The notes under the pieces were generated by a model that had not been told where the DNA came from, did no database searches, and saw only the letters and a list, made by a program, of their open reading frames with translations. Positions 50,699 to 62,840 of a stretch of 64,000 bases of DNA are shown in pieces. The DNA is from Theobroma cacao (taxonomy: Eukaryota; Streptophyta; Magnoliopsida; Malvales; Malvaceae): positions 17,220,067 through 17,284,066 of the forward strand of contig NC_030851.1 of the NCBI RefSeq assembly GCF_000208745.1. The letters run 5' to 3'. Numbering within the stretch: the first letter of the stretch is position 1; each line of letters begins with the position of its first letter. The position numbers were made by a program, and so were the translations under genes.

Positions 50699-51138
50699 AT
50701 GAGTAACACTTTTGAGAAAAGTTTCTATGTACATAATGACTAATATTTACTAAAATTCATTATGGGTTTAATAGTTTTATTGTATATAATGAGTAATAGT
50801 TAGAAATTCATTATGTGATTAGTCTTTTGGTAACGAGAGAGGACATGTTCTAACAAGTAAAACAAAATACACTAGAGGAGGTAGAGGAAAATTGAAGCAG
50901 TCTTTGCAGTATATGTGCTTTTATGGCAAGCGATGAGAAATAAGAAATCAAGGAATAGATGAAAGCGGCAGAACACAATGGATGGAAAAGAACTCAGTAA
51001 AGAGAATATTTGAAAGAGCTTTGAGAGAGTTTGGAGAGTAATCTCTAATTAATTTCTCCTCCCTTCTAAATTGTCAAACTCCCATATTTATACTAAATAA
51101 AAATGCGTTTTTACGAGTAGTTGCTTGAAGAAGAGTAC
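50699..51138. other. Unassigned intergenic DNA
   Basis: AT-rich, with no ORF or repeat terminus that I could support. Confidence 0.4.
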
Positions 51139-51408
51139 TTTTAGAAGAACATGTTTTGTATGGAAGAACATGCTTGTTATGGGTATAGCATGTCCACTAT
51201 GGAAAGAACGACTTATGTGAAGAGCGCATTAAATAACGGCTTATTGGACGTTGTAGGAAGAGCACATAATTGGATAGTGCTTTTAGGAGAAGACATTATG
51301 TATGGAAGAACATACTTGTTATGAGAAGAGCACGTCCACTATGAAGAACATGTTACAGAATAGCTTATTTGACGTTTTGGGAAGAACACGTGATTAGATA
51401 GTACATGT
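51139..51408. repeat. Diverged tandem duplication, unit about 130-140 bp
   Basis: 51139-51280 and 51281-51408 share, in order, TTTTAG(A/G)AGAA, TATGGAAGAACAT, CTTGTTATG, GTCCACTATG, TTATT(G/T)GACGTT and GATAGT. Copy two has small deletions. Confidence 0.75.
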
Positions 51409-51436
51409 AAGTTTTAGATAGTAAAGTAGTAACACT

Positions 51437-51939
51437 TAACAATGTGCCACTTGTACTTTTAAGAAAAAAGAAAATGGTAAAGCACGTGTGCTTCAAAAAA
51501 AAGTTAAGAAAAAGTCTTTTTAATTATCTCAATATCTAAGCCATCAAGCCAAACTCTTTAAAATATCTCAAACGTTAAAATAACTCTGTAAACTTTACCA
51601 CTCGTTCTAAATTACTTTCACTCTCTTGTGTGACACAGTTGTTCCATACTTGTTTTCATTCTGTAAGATAATATTTAAAGAAATAATTGTTAGCGAAAAT
51701 TGGACAGTTATAGTGACTATTGAGGTAATGGAAGTTTTATGATCATTAATAATGTAACAAGAAATACTTATACTTTAAGAAAAATTTAAAAGGAAATCTG
51801 TTAACTATTTTCATATCTAAACCACTAAAGCAAATTCTCCAAAACATCTCAAATTTAAAATATCCCATAAATCCTAACCCTTATTCCAAGTTAATTCCAC
51901 TATTATCTGCATGGAGCAATTGTTGCACTTGTTTTCATT
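51437..51939. repeat. Second diverged tandem duplication, unit about 200-220 bp
   Basis: 51437-51660 and about 51740-51939 share TACTTTAAGAAAA-type runs, CATATCTAA..CCA, AAAATATCTCAAA and CTTGTTTTCATT in the same order. Adjacent to the duplication at 51139-51408. Confidence 0.6.
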
Positions 51940-52783
51940 ATTTTTTTAATAGCATCACACTTGTTATAAAATAATTCTCAAATAAAAAATAAATTAGTAA
52001 TCGAAATCAGGTACCTAAAAATCTCAATTGTAATACACATTTTACATTTGATGTGTCGTAAGAATCTAATTGGATTACTATTAGCAATTGCAGCTTGAAC
52101 TTTGAAAGTCACGTGACTTAAGTTCAAAAAATTAATGACTCATAATATTTGAACCTAGATCATCACAATTTGAGATAAGCAAATTGGGTTCGAACCAATA
52201 AATCGGTTGAACTATACTAAGTTGTACTGTTACAATTCAATTATTTAAATTTCGATCTGCTGTCTCGATTTCATTGGTCTATCTGATTCGATTCTTAATA
52301 CTCAAAATTCTCAACCAAACCAACTAAACAATCTATTATTAAATAATACATTTTAAATTAAGTTTTATATTTTTAATTGAATTCCTTAAGTCAAACTCAA
52401 TTAACCTAAACCCAATAATCCATTATCCCTTATCCTCTCTGTGTCGCCTTTTATTCTTCTCCGCTTCATCTTCAATCTCCCCAGTCTCGATTCTTCTTCC
52501 TATTCTTCCCCGAGTCAGACAGTACCAAGACCCATCGACGACATCACTGCATCAACGCACACTAAGTCTTCATTTCAGTTCTTTTTCATCAAACCTAAAA
52601 AAATCTCAAGTCTAAAAGCTTACACCGCAATCAATAAATTACATTATCTTGTTTTATTTTCAAACACTAAAACAAAAGGTTATCTTCCTAATTTAAGTGA
52701 AATAAGTTAACATGTGTTTTGTATAGATGTTATAGTGGATTTAATATGCTGATATATATATATATATATAATATGTTGAGATA
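51940..52783. other. Unassigned intergenic DNA
   Basis: Contains an 89-codon open frame (52441-52710) with a Ser/Phe-rich low-complexity translation and no recognised domain, and a short TA microsatellite near 52752. Not called as a gene. Confidence 0.4.
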
Positions 52784-53640
52784 TCTATACTATATATTAA
52801 AGGTGAGTTCAAATTAAAGTTCCAATTAAATGACAAGTGTTACTCAATCGAGTTCAAGTTTTTAATATGTTCATATGTTATTTTCATATTTTTCATTGCT
52901 ACGCTTCTAGATTTTTCCCTTTCCCTTCTAGATTTCGCAGCCCTTTCTCAGTTCTAACTTTCTCCATTCTTTTCATCTTTTTCTTCTCTTTTTCCACTGC
53001 TCTTTTCTTTCTTTTATTTGGTGCTTTTTTGTTCATTTTCTTTGCTCTTTGATTTGTTTAGGTGCTGCTCTTCTTAATTTCTTAGTTTTTTTTTTATTTT
53101 GATTTGCAATTTATTTTTCTACCGTTTGTGTTGTTCTTAACTTTTGTGATTTTGACCTTGATTTTTGCTTTGCAAATTGGTTTGGTTTGTTATTTGTTTT
53201 GGCTTGATTGTTTACTCAATGTTCTAGATTTGGTTTGGTTTGTTTTTTTGCTTTGTTATTTTTATTATTGTTTGGGTTGTTGTTTTCATCTTTGAAATTT
53301 AGTTTCTTTTGAAATGGGTTTCATAGGTTTTTTTTTTTTTCATTTAATGTTGTGTTATTTCTTTTTTTCTGTGATGTTTAATTTGATTTTATGCTTTGGT
53401 TTTGTATTTTTTTTTACTTTTTAATTTCAACAAATTTTTTAGCTTTTATGTTTATGACAGGTTTTTTTCTTTCGTTAGAATAAATCGGTTTGGATTTTTA
53501 AAAATATTTCCACACTATGACTTTCAAGTTGTTCAAGTACAGGTAAATAATTTTTCCTTACACAATACAATAGTTTCCAATTATTTAAATATTTACTATT
53601 TTCAATATAGCATACTTTACTCTCTTTTTTTCCCATAATT
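52784..53640 (+). mobile_element. Helitron-like 5' end followed by T-rich sequence
   Basis: TCTATACTATATATTAAAGG begins at 52784, preceded by A. This matches the conserved 5' start of many dicot Helitrons, which insert between A and T. A very T-rich plus strand follows, giving Phe/Leu/Ser-only ORFs that are not genes. I could not find the 3' hairpin and CTRR end, so the right limit is arbitrary. Confidence 0.35.
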
Positions 53641-55374
53641 AATAGCATCCTATATCATTTACCATGCACACTGAATGTTACACTCTTCTTGACCATCAAC
53701 ACATACTATAATGTTAATAATTTAGTTAGTTGTGTTGTTTTGACAACATCAATTACATAATTAAAGTGAACAATTTATTTAACTATATTCTTCTAATAAC
53801 ATCAAACAAAAAAATTAAACTTCTATTGATAATAATGACAAGATTTTCGTATAATATTTCAAACATTATCCACGAAATAACAATTTCTCATCACAACGTT
53901 CAGAAAATACTTTAATAATTTATATATACGTCAGAATATGTTTAAAAACAATTGATTTTGAAAAATCAACCAACCAATCGTAGTATTTCGATTTTTAAGA
54001 GGTTCAAAAGTATAATGGAACTGTAGTATTTCAATTTTCAACAGTGTAATTGAAATGATTCGATCAATTTATTAAATGAATTTGATTAATTCAATTTTTA
54101 ACAGTTACCTATTGAAGTTTGATAGATTGCATAGCCTTTTAACGCTGACAATACACCAGAATCCCTATAATTTATGAGCTGATCTAAGCACCAAACATTG
54201 TTATTTCTATTTAAATTCTCCTAGGGTACTTTTAATGCTCTCTGTCTCACTCAGAGCGACAGCACCCCGTTGTTCCATCTAAAACGCAAGGGATGTGTAC
54301 GCTTCACAACACCCATCACCCTTACAGGCTCCAAGAGAATGGAATTTAACTCCTAAGCAACCCTGGCTTTGCACACAAACTGCAGCTGCCATCCAATATA
54401 TACTTGGTGGTACACCATCCACGTACACCAAAAGAGATGATGAATCAAATTCTTTAATCCCACTAATCCTAGAATCTCAGCCATAACCAACATTACGGAA
54501 TTTGCAAATATTCAACAGTTTTCCATGATGCTGTCTCCCCAACCAATCAGCAATACTGGGATTGGGGTTCTGCAAATATTTAATTCAACACCACTAGTAA
54601 TGGGCTTCCCAGGCACAGCATCTACTAATGCTAAGTATTCTAAGAATATGCTGCTTTGCTAACTGATTGGCTACAAAAAATGTGAAACAGCCACTCACCC
54701 CTTGCAAAATTAGAATAGCTTAGTATCGATTCGAGAAAAGAAGCGCACAAACCTAAAACAAATCTTTGACGAAAAGCCATTAACCAAAATCCTGATTTTA
54801 GCAAAGATCCAATTAAAGATGATTTATTTGGAACAAATAAACAATCAAGATATCTTTGCGGCAGATAAAAATATTCTAATAGCAGACCCTTCTGGGCGCA
54901 TCATTGAGCCCAAAAAGCTAACCAAAGTGGGACGCTAAACAAAGTGGAATGCTTTGTTAGCTTTTACTACTTTAATATTATCATGGTACCTCCCAACTTC
55001 CACACATCAAGCCACTCCCACAAATTTGCCTGGTAAGATTTGTTTCCTCTAATAGCAAGGTGTACAGCACAAATTGGCCAGGAGAAAGTGGTGGGGACCA
55101 AATTTAGCAAAGGATAAACTCTATATCCAACTGAAAACTTCTTTAATTAGACCCAAGTTGCACATACTAACAACACAATAAACAACCACCTCCCAAATTT
55201 AGAGGGCGTCACAGGTCAGAACCTTAGAACCTGCTGATGGCCAAACCAACATCATAGCTGGACAAGTCAAATCCCTCTTTGTACCAATGACAACATCAAC
55301 GCTCAAATAAAACTAGAAACAGCTGTAGACATTTAGCCTGCACATCATAGAAAGCCTGTAACCTACATGAATAA
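53641..55374. other. Intergenic DNA, no recognised gene
   Basis: From about 54240 base composition becomes more balanced. A 63-codon plus-strand frame (54295-54486, containing LQAPREWNLTPKQPWL) is present, but I do not recognise it. 55000-55374 may be the 3' UTR of the possible small gene ending at 55375. Confidence 0.4.
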
Positions 55375-56281
55375 TTAGCAAAGTTCATTCAAAATGTCGG
55401 CATTCAGATACCCCAAGGGCTTCAAAGGACATGGTTCATAACCCTTCCAATGCTCCTGAAGGTCAAAATAAAGCACATTCATTTTTCTTGGGTCACAAAG
55501 GCATAATAAACAGAGGACAAAAAATGTGCATCTTTGAAGGTAAGACAACATGTAGGATGAGAAATGGTCCCAAGGGTTCAGAGATGCCTAGAGTCACTTA
55601 ATGATTGTAATATAATATCAAATGCATGAGGGAACTACGTGTCATTCCTAACAAGGAAAGACATAGGCTGGATGCCACCAGAAGGGAGGCTAGAGGCTGG
55701 GCAAGGACCACAAAAAGGTATCCTCCAACAGTGAATGCTGATAAAGATTGACAACTCCACTTATTTTGGCGGAGCAAATACTAGATATGGGCTAAAGAAA
55801 CTAGTAAAACTAGAAAACTACAAGAGCTAACAACGATAATCATGTTAGTCAATACAGAGAAAATCATATGGTCAACGGAACTCTGTTAGGAAACAAAGAA
55901 AGAGTCAAACAAAAATGGAATTAAGCGACAGGCTTAGCTGCTTCTGATTCAAACTGTTTACAAGTTTGCAGACCAAAGAAAGTCAGTTCAGTCAAGAAGG
56001 GACACGTACAAGGTTTTATAAAGAGGACCATTATCAATGATTTTGCAAAACTATATGAAGCAAATTTTGTCGGTAAAACAATATGAAGCAAAGTTTGCCA
56101 ACGATGTTTTTCTCATGTTCAGAATGCATGCAGTCAGAAAGAAATCAATTTAATATTCATGAAGCAAAATGCTTTAATCAACATTTAATGAGATATGGTT
56201 CAAGCCATTTTGAGAAGAAGCAAAACGAAACATACTCACAATAGAAGTATAGCCCGGCAAATCAAAGGACTCTTTTCCCAT
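55375..56281 (-). CDS. Possible small two-exon gene, unknown function
   Basis: A minus-strand ATG at 56281 opens MGKESFDLPGYTSI and meets a consensus donor GTGAGT after 14 codons (exon 56281-56240). A good acceptor (TTTTGACCTTCAG) precedes an 81-nt exon, 55455-55375, reading EHWKGYEPCPLKPLGYLN then ADILNELC and TAA. Both are in phase 0, so the joined product would be 40 residues unless further exons lie between. I do not recognise the family. The gene lies downstream of TOM20 on the same strand. Codon-like composition and good splice signals are the only support. Confidence 0.3.
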
Positions 56282-58072
56282 TGACAATCACAATTATCAG
56301 ATATAAAGGACCATAAAACCAAACATTAGAAAACCAAAAACACCAATATGCACATTTTGAGATGACCATGAGGCTTCCTCCTTTCAACAATGCAGACGGT
56401 TAGAAAGGATCGAAGTGGTATTCACAAATATAGGCAAGAGGGAGAGAGAATTTATATTATAAGGTAGTTTAAATTTAATTTAATAGAATAAAAAAATCAG
56501 CTATATTTCTCACATATATTCACCCATAGAATTTCTTTCTTTTTCTTCAAAAAATATTTGATATCATTGTTAGGTATTCCAGAAAATGAAGAGATTGGTG
56601 CTGGCCAATTTGGATCCTTAAGTTCTTCCTGGCTCATTTGAAGTTCAAGTATTTACTTGGGACAGAAAATACAGGATGTTTCACTTACAAATCACAATCA
56701 ACATTAAAAATATTAATCACATTATAGAGCATAATTGTGCAATATGATCCATATAGACTATTTTGTTATTGTTGTGGTTTTGCCTTACCTTTTCTGACAA
56801 ATAATAGTTACCATACGATAAAAGGCTATGATCTTCTAAACATTATTGCATGTATCAATCCCAACAAGAAATTGCAGGATTCAGGATGCCCAAGCTGCAG
56901 CTTCCACCAAAAACTCAGCAGAAAATGTTTCTGTTGCTAATTGAAGCAATGAAAACAGGACAAGAAAACTTGAAATCCCTGTAACTGACCATGCCAGTAC
57001 AAATTCATTTTTAGAGATGGTAAAAACCAGTCAAACCCAATCCAATCGAAGTCACAGTTGTACCGGGTCGGAGTGGTCTGGATTCACTTGATCTAAAATT
57101 TAAAGTCTAATTAAAAGTTAAAAATTCTTGAATGTAAGATGAATCTTACCCTTTTTCATACAAGCTAAAAGAGTCAAAGCATTAAAATATATTTAAATAA
57201 ATCATTAAAATAACCATTACTGCTGCTGGCTGAACTCATTGGGACCCAGCAACTGCCCAAGAGACTTGACCAGTTTACCTTATGTACTAATTTCTTAAAA
57301 CTAGCCTAAACTATAAGCTGGAAGAATGAAACTGAAAGCCCATGACAAATACAAGAAAAGATCAAAAGAAAATTTCCATAAAAGAAACACTTTATTTTCA
57401 AGACAATGGCCTTGGACCAATTCACTTTTGCACTATTAACTCTCTTCAATAGTTAAAGATACGTGATCTTTCTTTTTTTTTTGAAAGTTAGAGTTCATTC
57501 ATAAAGAAAGGATGTCCATGTACATACAGAGGAAGGGTCAAAAGATATGTGCTCTTTCTATATGGGTCAACTTTTTATACAATGATCCATCATTCTTGGC
57601 AAAATCATCCAGTGGTCACCAATTTCTGTAATATTCACACTGGAGTAACAGAGAATAGAAACAATCAAATGATAGAAAAGATATTTGCACTGTGTCTAGC
57701 AGCAGCCCAGCACAGATACTGAAATATTTTACAAACACAGTAGATCTCTCCATTAATGAAATGATCAAAGGTCAAGAAAGAAGCATGCTAAACTGACTAC
57801 AGAAACATGTTAACAAGGAAAGGCCAAAGTCAAAACAAAATCCTTATTATATCTATTCAATTATTAAATTCAAAATTATATCCAAGATAACCATCCTAAT
57901 CAATTTGTAATAATAGCAAGGGAAAAGAAAATACTAACAAAATCAAAATGTGACAACAAACCACTTGCTCCAATTTACTACATTGCACCAGGTGAACCTT
58001 CTAAAGAACAAATATGAAACTTCCACCAAAATTACCAGAATGGTTACCTCAAGAATTATTGAAGCAAGCATT
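56282..58072. other. Region between the possible small gene and TOM20
   Basis: The right end (about 57900-58072) should be TOM20 3' UTR. Short frames on both strands (56737-56940 plus; a 46-codon minus frame starting near 56626) show no domain. Confidence 0.45.
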
Positions 58073-61000
58073 TTATCTTGGAGGAGGTGGAGGAACATGG
58101 GATTTCGCCATTCCCACCCATGCAACAATTCCAACAGCAAGGATTATCCATCCAAATATGTCATACTTTAAATCACTGCTCTTCTTCTTCTTCACAGCCT
58201 GAATATAAACAAATAAATCAGCAAGGATCTTCTGCACTTAGAGTGAAGTGTTCACAGACAATTTAGGTATCAATTAAAAATCTATGTTGCACCGGAGGTT
58301 CCTCCATATTAATGGCTAATGTCAGGATAATGTTACATGGTTCACCCTAAGGTGTGAGAAGGGGGAGGGAGGCAGAGTTAGACTTTTGAAATACTCAGAT
58401 TCAGTTCATTTTCAGTCCCACTTTGTTAAAGAAATTTAACCAAAACAAAGCTCACAAAGCTAATTTATTACAGCATAAATTATTTTTTCTTTTAATGTTT
58501 GAAATCTGAAGTTGAAAAGATAATTGCTGACTTTGCAGATAGCAGTGTGGTTGTACATCACATCAGTGATCGACTGGTATTTATTAGTTGATGGGAAGAG
58601 CACAGCATTCATGAGCAGCCTCCAAACTCCAACAGCATTTATGTGCTAAGAGTGGTTGTAATGACTACGCCTTATTTGCGTATCTAAATAACGGGAGGCT
58701 TGGTTGGGAGCCTAAGGAATCATAATAAACCATATTGAATCTTATGCATATTTAAGCCAGGCAGTAGGGGGCTTTATTTAATGCAAGTAAAGTTCTTTTG
58801 GGCTTAGAACTATAGGGAACCCATCGATAAGTATTTTATTGCATTCATTAATTGAAGAAACAATTAGAACAACTTCCAGCTATTATATCTTTCTAATTGA
58901 TTCACAAATCAATCAATCTTGATCGTGATGTCTGAAAAAACTGAATGAAGCCTAGAAAACCTTTTTTTTTCTTTTGTCAACTACAGTTTCTTGAAGTAGA
59001 ATCCAGACCTGCTAAGCAGCCCCATTTTCATTACCTAAACCTCACAAAGCCATGATCAAATCCTAATGAACATCTATGTCAACAAAATGACAGTTTATCT
59101 TCACAGGAAAATATTGCCTGCCCCTGGATGGAACAGCCCCATGCAAAGCCAGGCCTTTAAACTTCCATCACAATAAAAGGAAAAAAGAAACCCCAACGAG
59201 AGGATTGTTTTAGCAAACAAAGTAAAGATTTCAGAGAGAAAAAGAGACTCTATTTGATATACAGTCTAAGACAAGGACAATTCTCAGGAAATTTAACAGT
59301 CGAGAAGATAAATCACATCCTATTATAGATATGGTCCCATGATGAAAGGCAATCATGGCACATGGATCAGTTACGATGCAGAATATGTCCATTGCACACA
59401 TGAATTGGATGCCTTCTCACACTCATGTGGAACTATTTATTTGAGTCCATGATAGGAGAACATAAATAAACAGTTTGAATCCATTAAAATAATAATTAAG
59501 GCTTACATATCAATATCTGAATCATTTTACTATCTTCATCTAACTGATACATACATGAACTTATGCATATAATGCAGTACATGCACAACAATCTAACTAG
59601 ATCATTGAAAGGAACCACTCACCTGGGAAACAAAATGATGGAAACTAAGAAATATAAAGAAGAAGCATAAAATAATTTTTGGAATAAGGAATGTCTAAAA
59701 GACAAACATATAACAAACTCAGATCATGTAATAAGAAAGGATATTGAATACAAGCACTTCCACGGAAAAATTAAGTATGGAAACAAACAGAAAGGAATTG
59801 GATGAATAAGCAAGGAAGGGAAGGTTTGGGCGTCAAAGACAAAAATGACAAAAGAAATCTCACATTTGCAGTTGAAGAAGCAGAAGGTGACCCAGCCATA
59901 GTCTGTTGACCAGCTGCAGCCTTCTGGAACTCCATATGCAGCTCTGGAGCCTAAGAAGACAAACAAATTCATTGGCAAATATCAGTCATCAAATAAAAAA
60001 GATATCCTTAAAAGCTTAGACAATTCACAGCATATATCATGAATGGTTCTCTCCAAGCCTGTGGCATCAGCATGAACACACTTCTCAGCCCACACACTGA
60101 TTTAGAGAATCTTTCTTCTCTTTCCCAAGAAAATTAACACAGCCATTCCACATAAAAGGGAATTAAAAATTAAAACCAAACTAATGTAGGTAAAACAAAA
60201 GGACAAAACCAATCTGTGCTAAACTTATCAAGCACAGGATGCTATTACCTGCTATAGCAACTTAAAAAAATCATACTACGTAATTCCACACTAGCCACAA
60301 CCTTATCAATGATGAACCAACTTGCTTCTAAAAAGTTAAGACTAGATTACCACATCATCTAAGTTTATTTCAAAATGATTAGCAGCTACAATGCTAAAAC
60401 ATAAATGACCTGAAGTTTTATAGGGAAAATTTTCTGAGGTTTACTTACACACTAGCATAAATCTTGCTCCTGTGAATGAAAAAATTCATTCTTTTTGGAT
60501 AAATGAAAGCGAAAATTCTCAACTAGAAGTAAAACAAGAAAAAGCAAGTATATACCTTAGCTGCAACTTCTAAAGACTTTTGATATAGCTCATTGCCCGG
60601 ATCCTACCAAAAAAAAAAATCCCCAAAGTTAGCTTCTAGAACATTCGAATATGAAATTTACAAAAAAATACTTGAAATTTTAAAGAAGGTACCGCATCCA
60701 CTGCTCTTTGGAAAAACTGAGCTGCCTTATCAAAGGAAACCTTTGCCTCATCAAGATTGGTAGTCATAAATGCGGAAGTGGAGTAAGCATTTCCCATGCA
60801 CCACAAAGTTTCATGCTTGGAGGGACTTATCATCAAAGCCTCATCCAATTTCGAAATTGCATCTATGTGGCCAATATTCATTGCATTAGCCGAGAGAGAG
60901 AGAGAGAGAGAGAAACTAACATAGGAATAATTCAAGAAAAAGATAGAATACCATTTATAATCTTCTTTGCTTCGGAAACAGTCTGAAATTGAGCTAATTC

Positions 61001-61402
61001 GAGCAATGCTCCTCCCCATTTGGTTAAATTCTGCAACCATTTTATGCAAAGATACAAGATGAAATTTAAAGAAAATAAATAACAAGAAGACAAGTGTCGA
61101 ACCAAAATTAACACTAGGATAACAAAATTTCATTTAAAAACTGATCAACAGAGGAAGGTAACCGTAAACAAAGAAAATACTAAGAAGATTCAAAAAGAAA
61201 AAACACTAAAGCAACCAACGAGAAAAGTTAACCGTATAATACAGTTGAGTACGTATTTTGCAATGCTTTACTAGAAAAAGAAAAGAAATGAACAAATAGA
61301 AACCTCCGCGTCAAGAGGGTCCTTGGCGTAGTTAAGTTCAGAGGTTTTTCGAGTGTGTTCGGCGACTAATAGGCGATCGAAGTCGGACTGAGAAAACTCC
61401 AT
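58073..61402 (-). CDS. TOM20: Mitochondrial import receptor subunit TOM20
   Basis: Six exons, 61402-61304, 61030-60952, 60862-60693, 60603-60556, 59950-59864 and 58198-58073, join in frame to 202 residues, the normal length for plant TOM20. The N-terminal cytosolic part carries TPR-like helices ([68 protein letters not shown]). A basic KKKK stretch follows. A single C-terminal membrane anchor lies at about residues 173-193 ([20 protein letters not shown]), with a short PPPPPR tail. This tail-anchored layout is specific to plants, whose TOM20 is inverted relative to the animal and fungal protein. It binds presequences at the outer mitochondrial membrane as part of the TOM complex. Intact. Confidence 0.97.
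60892..60913. repeat. (GA)n microsatellite in TOM20 intron 2
   Basis: About 11 GA units. On the sense strand this is a (CT)n run some 30-50 nt upstream of the exon-3 acceptor, with a good branch-point-like GCTAATG between them. Confidence 0.85.
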
Positions 61403-62840
61403 TTCTTCTTCTCAGTTTCCAACCGTCTGAGCGCAGCTGCTAGCTAGGGTTTTTAAAAAACCCGTGGTGGCCCTTGAAATTTGGCGCTCCTTTCCCCTTT
61501 CTTTTCTTTCCTGTTTCTCACTTTCGTCTACTAACTTAAACTTCCACGTCGCGGACAGCTTGGCCCGGTTTTAAGCTTGGGACATTCCACGCGTCCCGGA
61601 CCGACGTTGTAGTTATTAAATCTTATTTTGATTTTTTTTATATTGGATTTGAAACTTTTTTAATGCGGTGATTTTATATTCAATTAATTTTCTGTATACA
61701 CATAATAATATTATTATTTTTATACACTAGACTATGGCTTATACGTTGCACACGACCCTCTTTGTAGCTCTCTTTCTCTTCAATTCATTTTTTTTCTTTT
61801 TTCTACGACTTTCACGTGGTTAAATGAGAAAGCTTTCTTGAGGTTTCCTTTTACTTATGTAATAAATTATATAAAATTTAATAATTTAAGTTTATTAAAT
61901 AAAAAAATTATCATAAATAATGGTTTACCAATAGTGCCAAAAAAATCAACAAAAAATATCATTTTATGAAAAATATCCGTATACATAATCTTGAATTTAA
62001 CCCACCAAACTATTTTCTAATAAAAGTGATCAAAATTAAAATAAAAAACTATCTAATGTTCTCTTTATTAATATTATTTATAAGAAAACTATTATTTACA
62101 TTAGCATATTTTAATAAAAATCAATTTATGAAAAATAAAAAGAAGACAAAATGCGGTAATTGTGCACTGGAAGTTGTTGTAAAACTTATCTTTACTCACT
62201 AAATAAAAATAGTAAGTACATGTTTGTATTCATTCATTGGCGAAACATATCTAGTTGTTAATAATGAAGCAAAATATGTTGTTGTTTTTTTTTAAGTGAA
62301 GTACATTTTTTTATTAATATTTCGAATACGTACAGAAAAATTGAGTAAATTGTGATAAATAGCCAACCTGATAAGCTTATTTCAAAAATAACCTTCAATA
62401 TAAATTTAACTATTTTTACCCAACTTTTACTATAACATGACAATAATGCCCTTAAAACCATTTTGGATAAATTAAATGCTCCTAATATTTCCCCATTTTT
62501 CCCTCTCATTATTCAGCTCTATCTAATTTTACCACCATCATATGTCTCTTTTTGCCTATTTCTCTCTATCTCATCATATCGTCGTTGATCTTTAGACGAA
62601 AAAGCAAGACATAGCAGGTAACAACATGTTTTGGAGTTTATTGGTTTACATTTACAAAACCCTCTCTCTGTCTATTTCTCACATCTCACCATATCATCAT
62701 CGATCTATAAATCCAAGAGTATGGCATGACGAGTAACAACATATTCTTAAGTTTATTGGTATTGAGTTTTTCAATGATTCAAATATAGTCAAGACATGTC
62801 TGGGCATGTAACAAAGTAATTCATGTTTTGGCATGTAATT
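61403..62840. other. TOM20 upstream region and AT-rich intergenic DNA
   Basis: 61403-61620 is the GC-richer TOM20 promoter side. 61620-62840 is AT-rich with no supported gene. Around 62560-62770 two segments repeat similar words (CTATTTCTCTC..CATCTCA..ATATC..TCG and GTAACAACAT..TTTATTGGT), a small diverged duplication of about 110 bp. Confidence 0.5.

Noticed and set aside
52185..52205. GGGTTCGAACC, a tRNA T-loop-like motif
   Set aside because: No acceptor stem, anticodon arm or box A at the right spacing; no tRNA gene found in the window.
52837..53638. Series of Phe/Leu-rich ORFs
   Set aside because: Produced by a T-rich strand; no domain or codon structure.
54295..54486. 63-codon plus ORF with APREWNLTPKQPWL
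   Set aside because: Looks somewhat protein-like, but there is no recognised family, no splice context and no neighbouring exon. Not strong enough to call.
56489..56626. 46-codon minus ORF beginning MSQEELKDPNWPAP
   Set aside because: Single short frame without splice or domain support; runs into AT-rich sequence.
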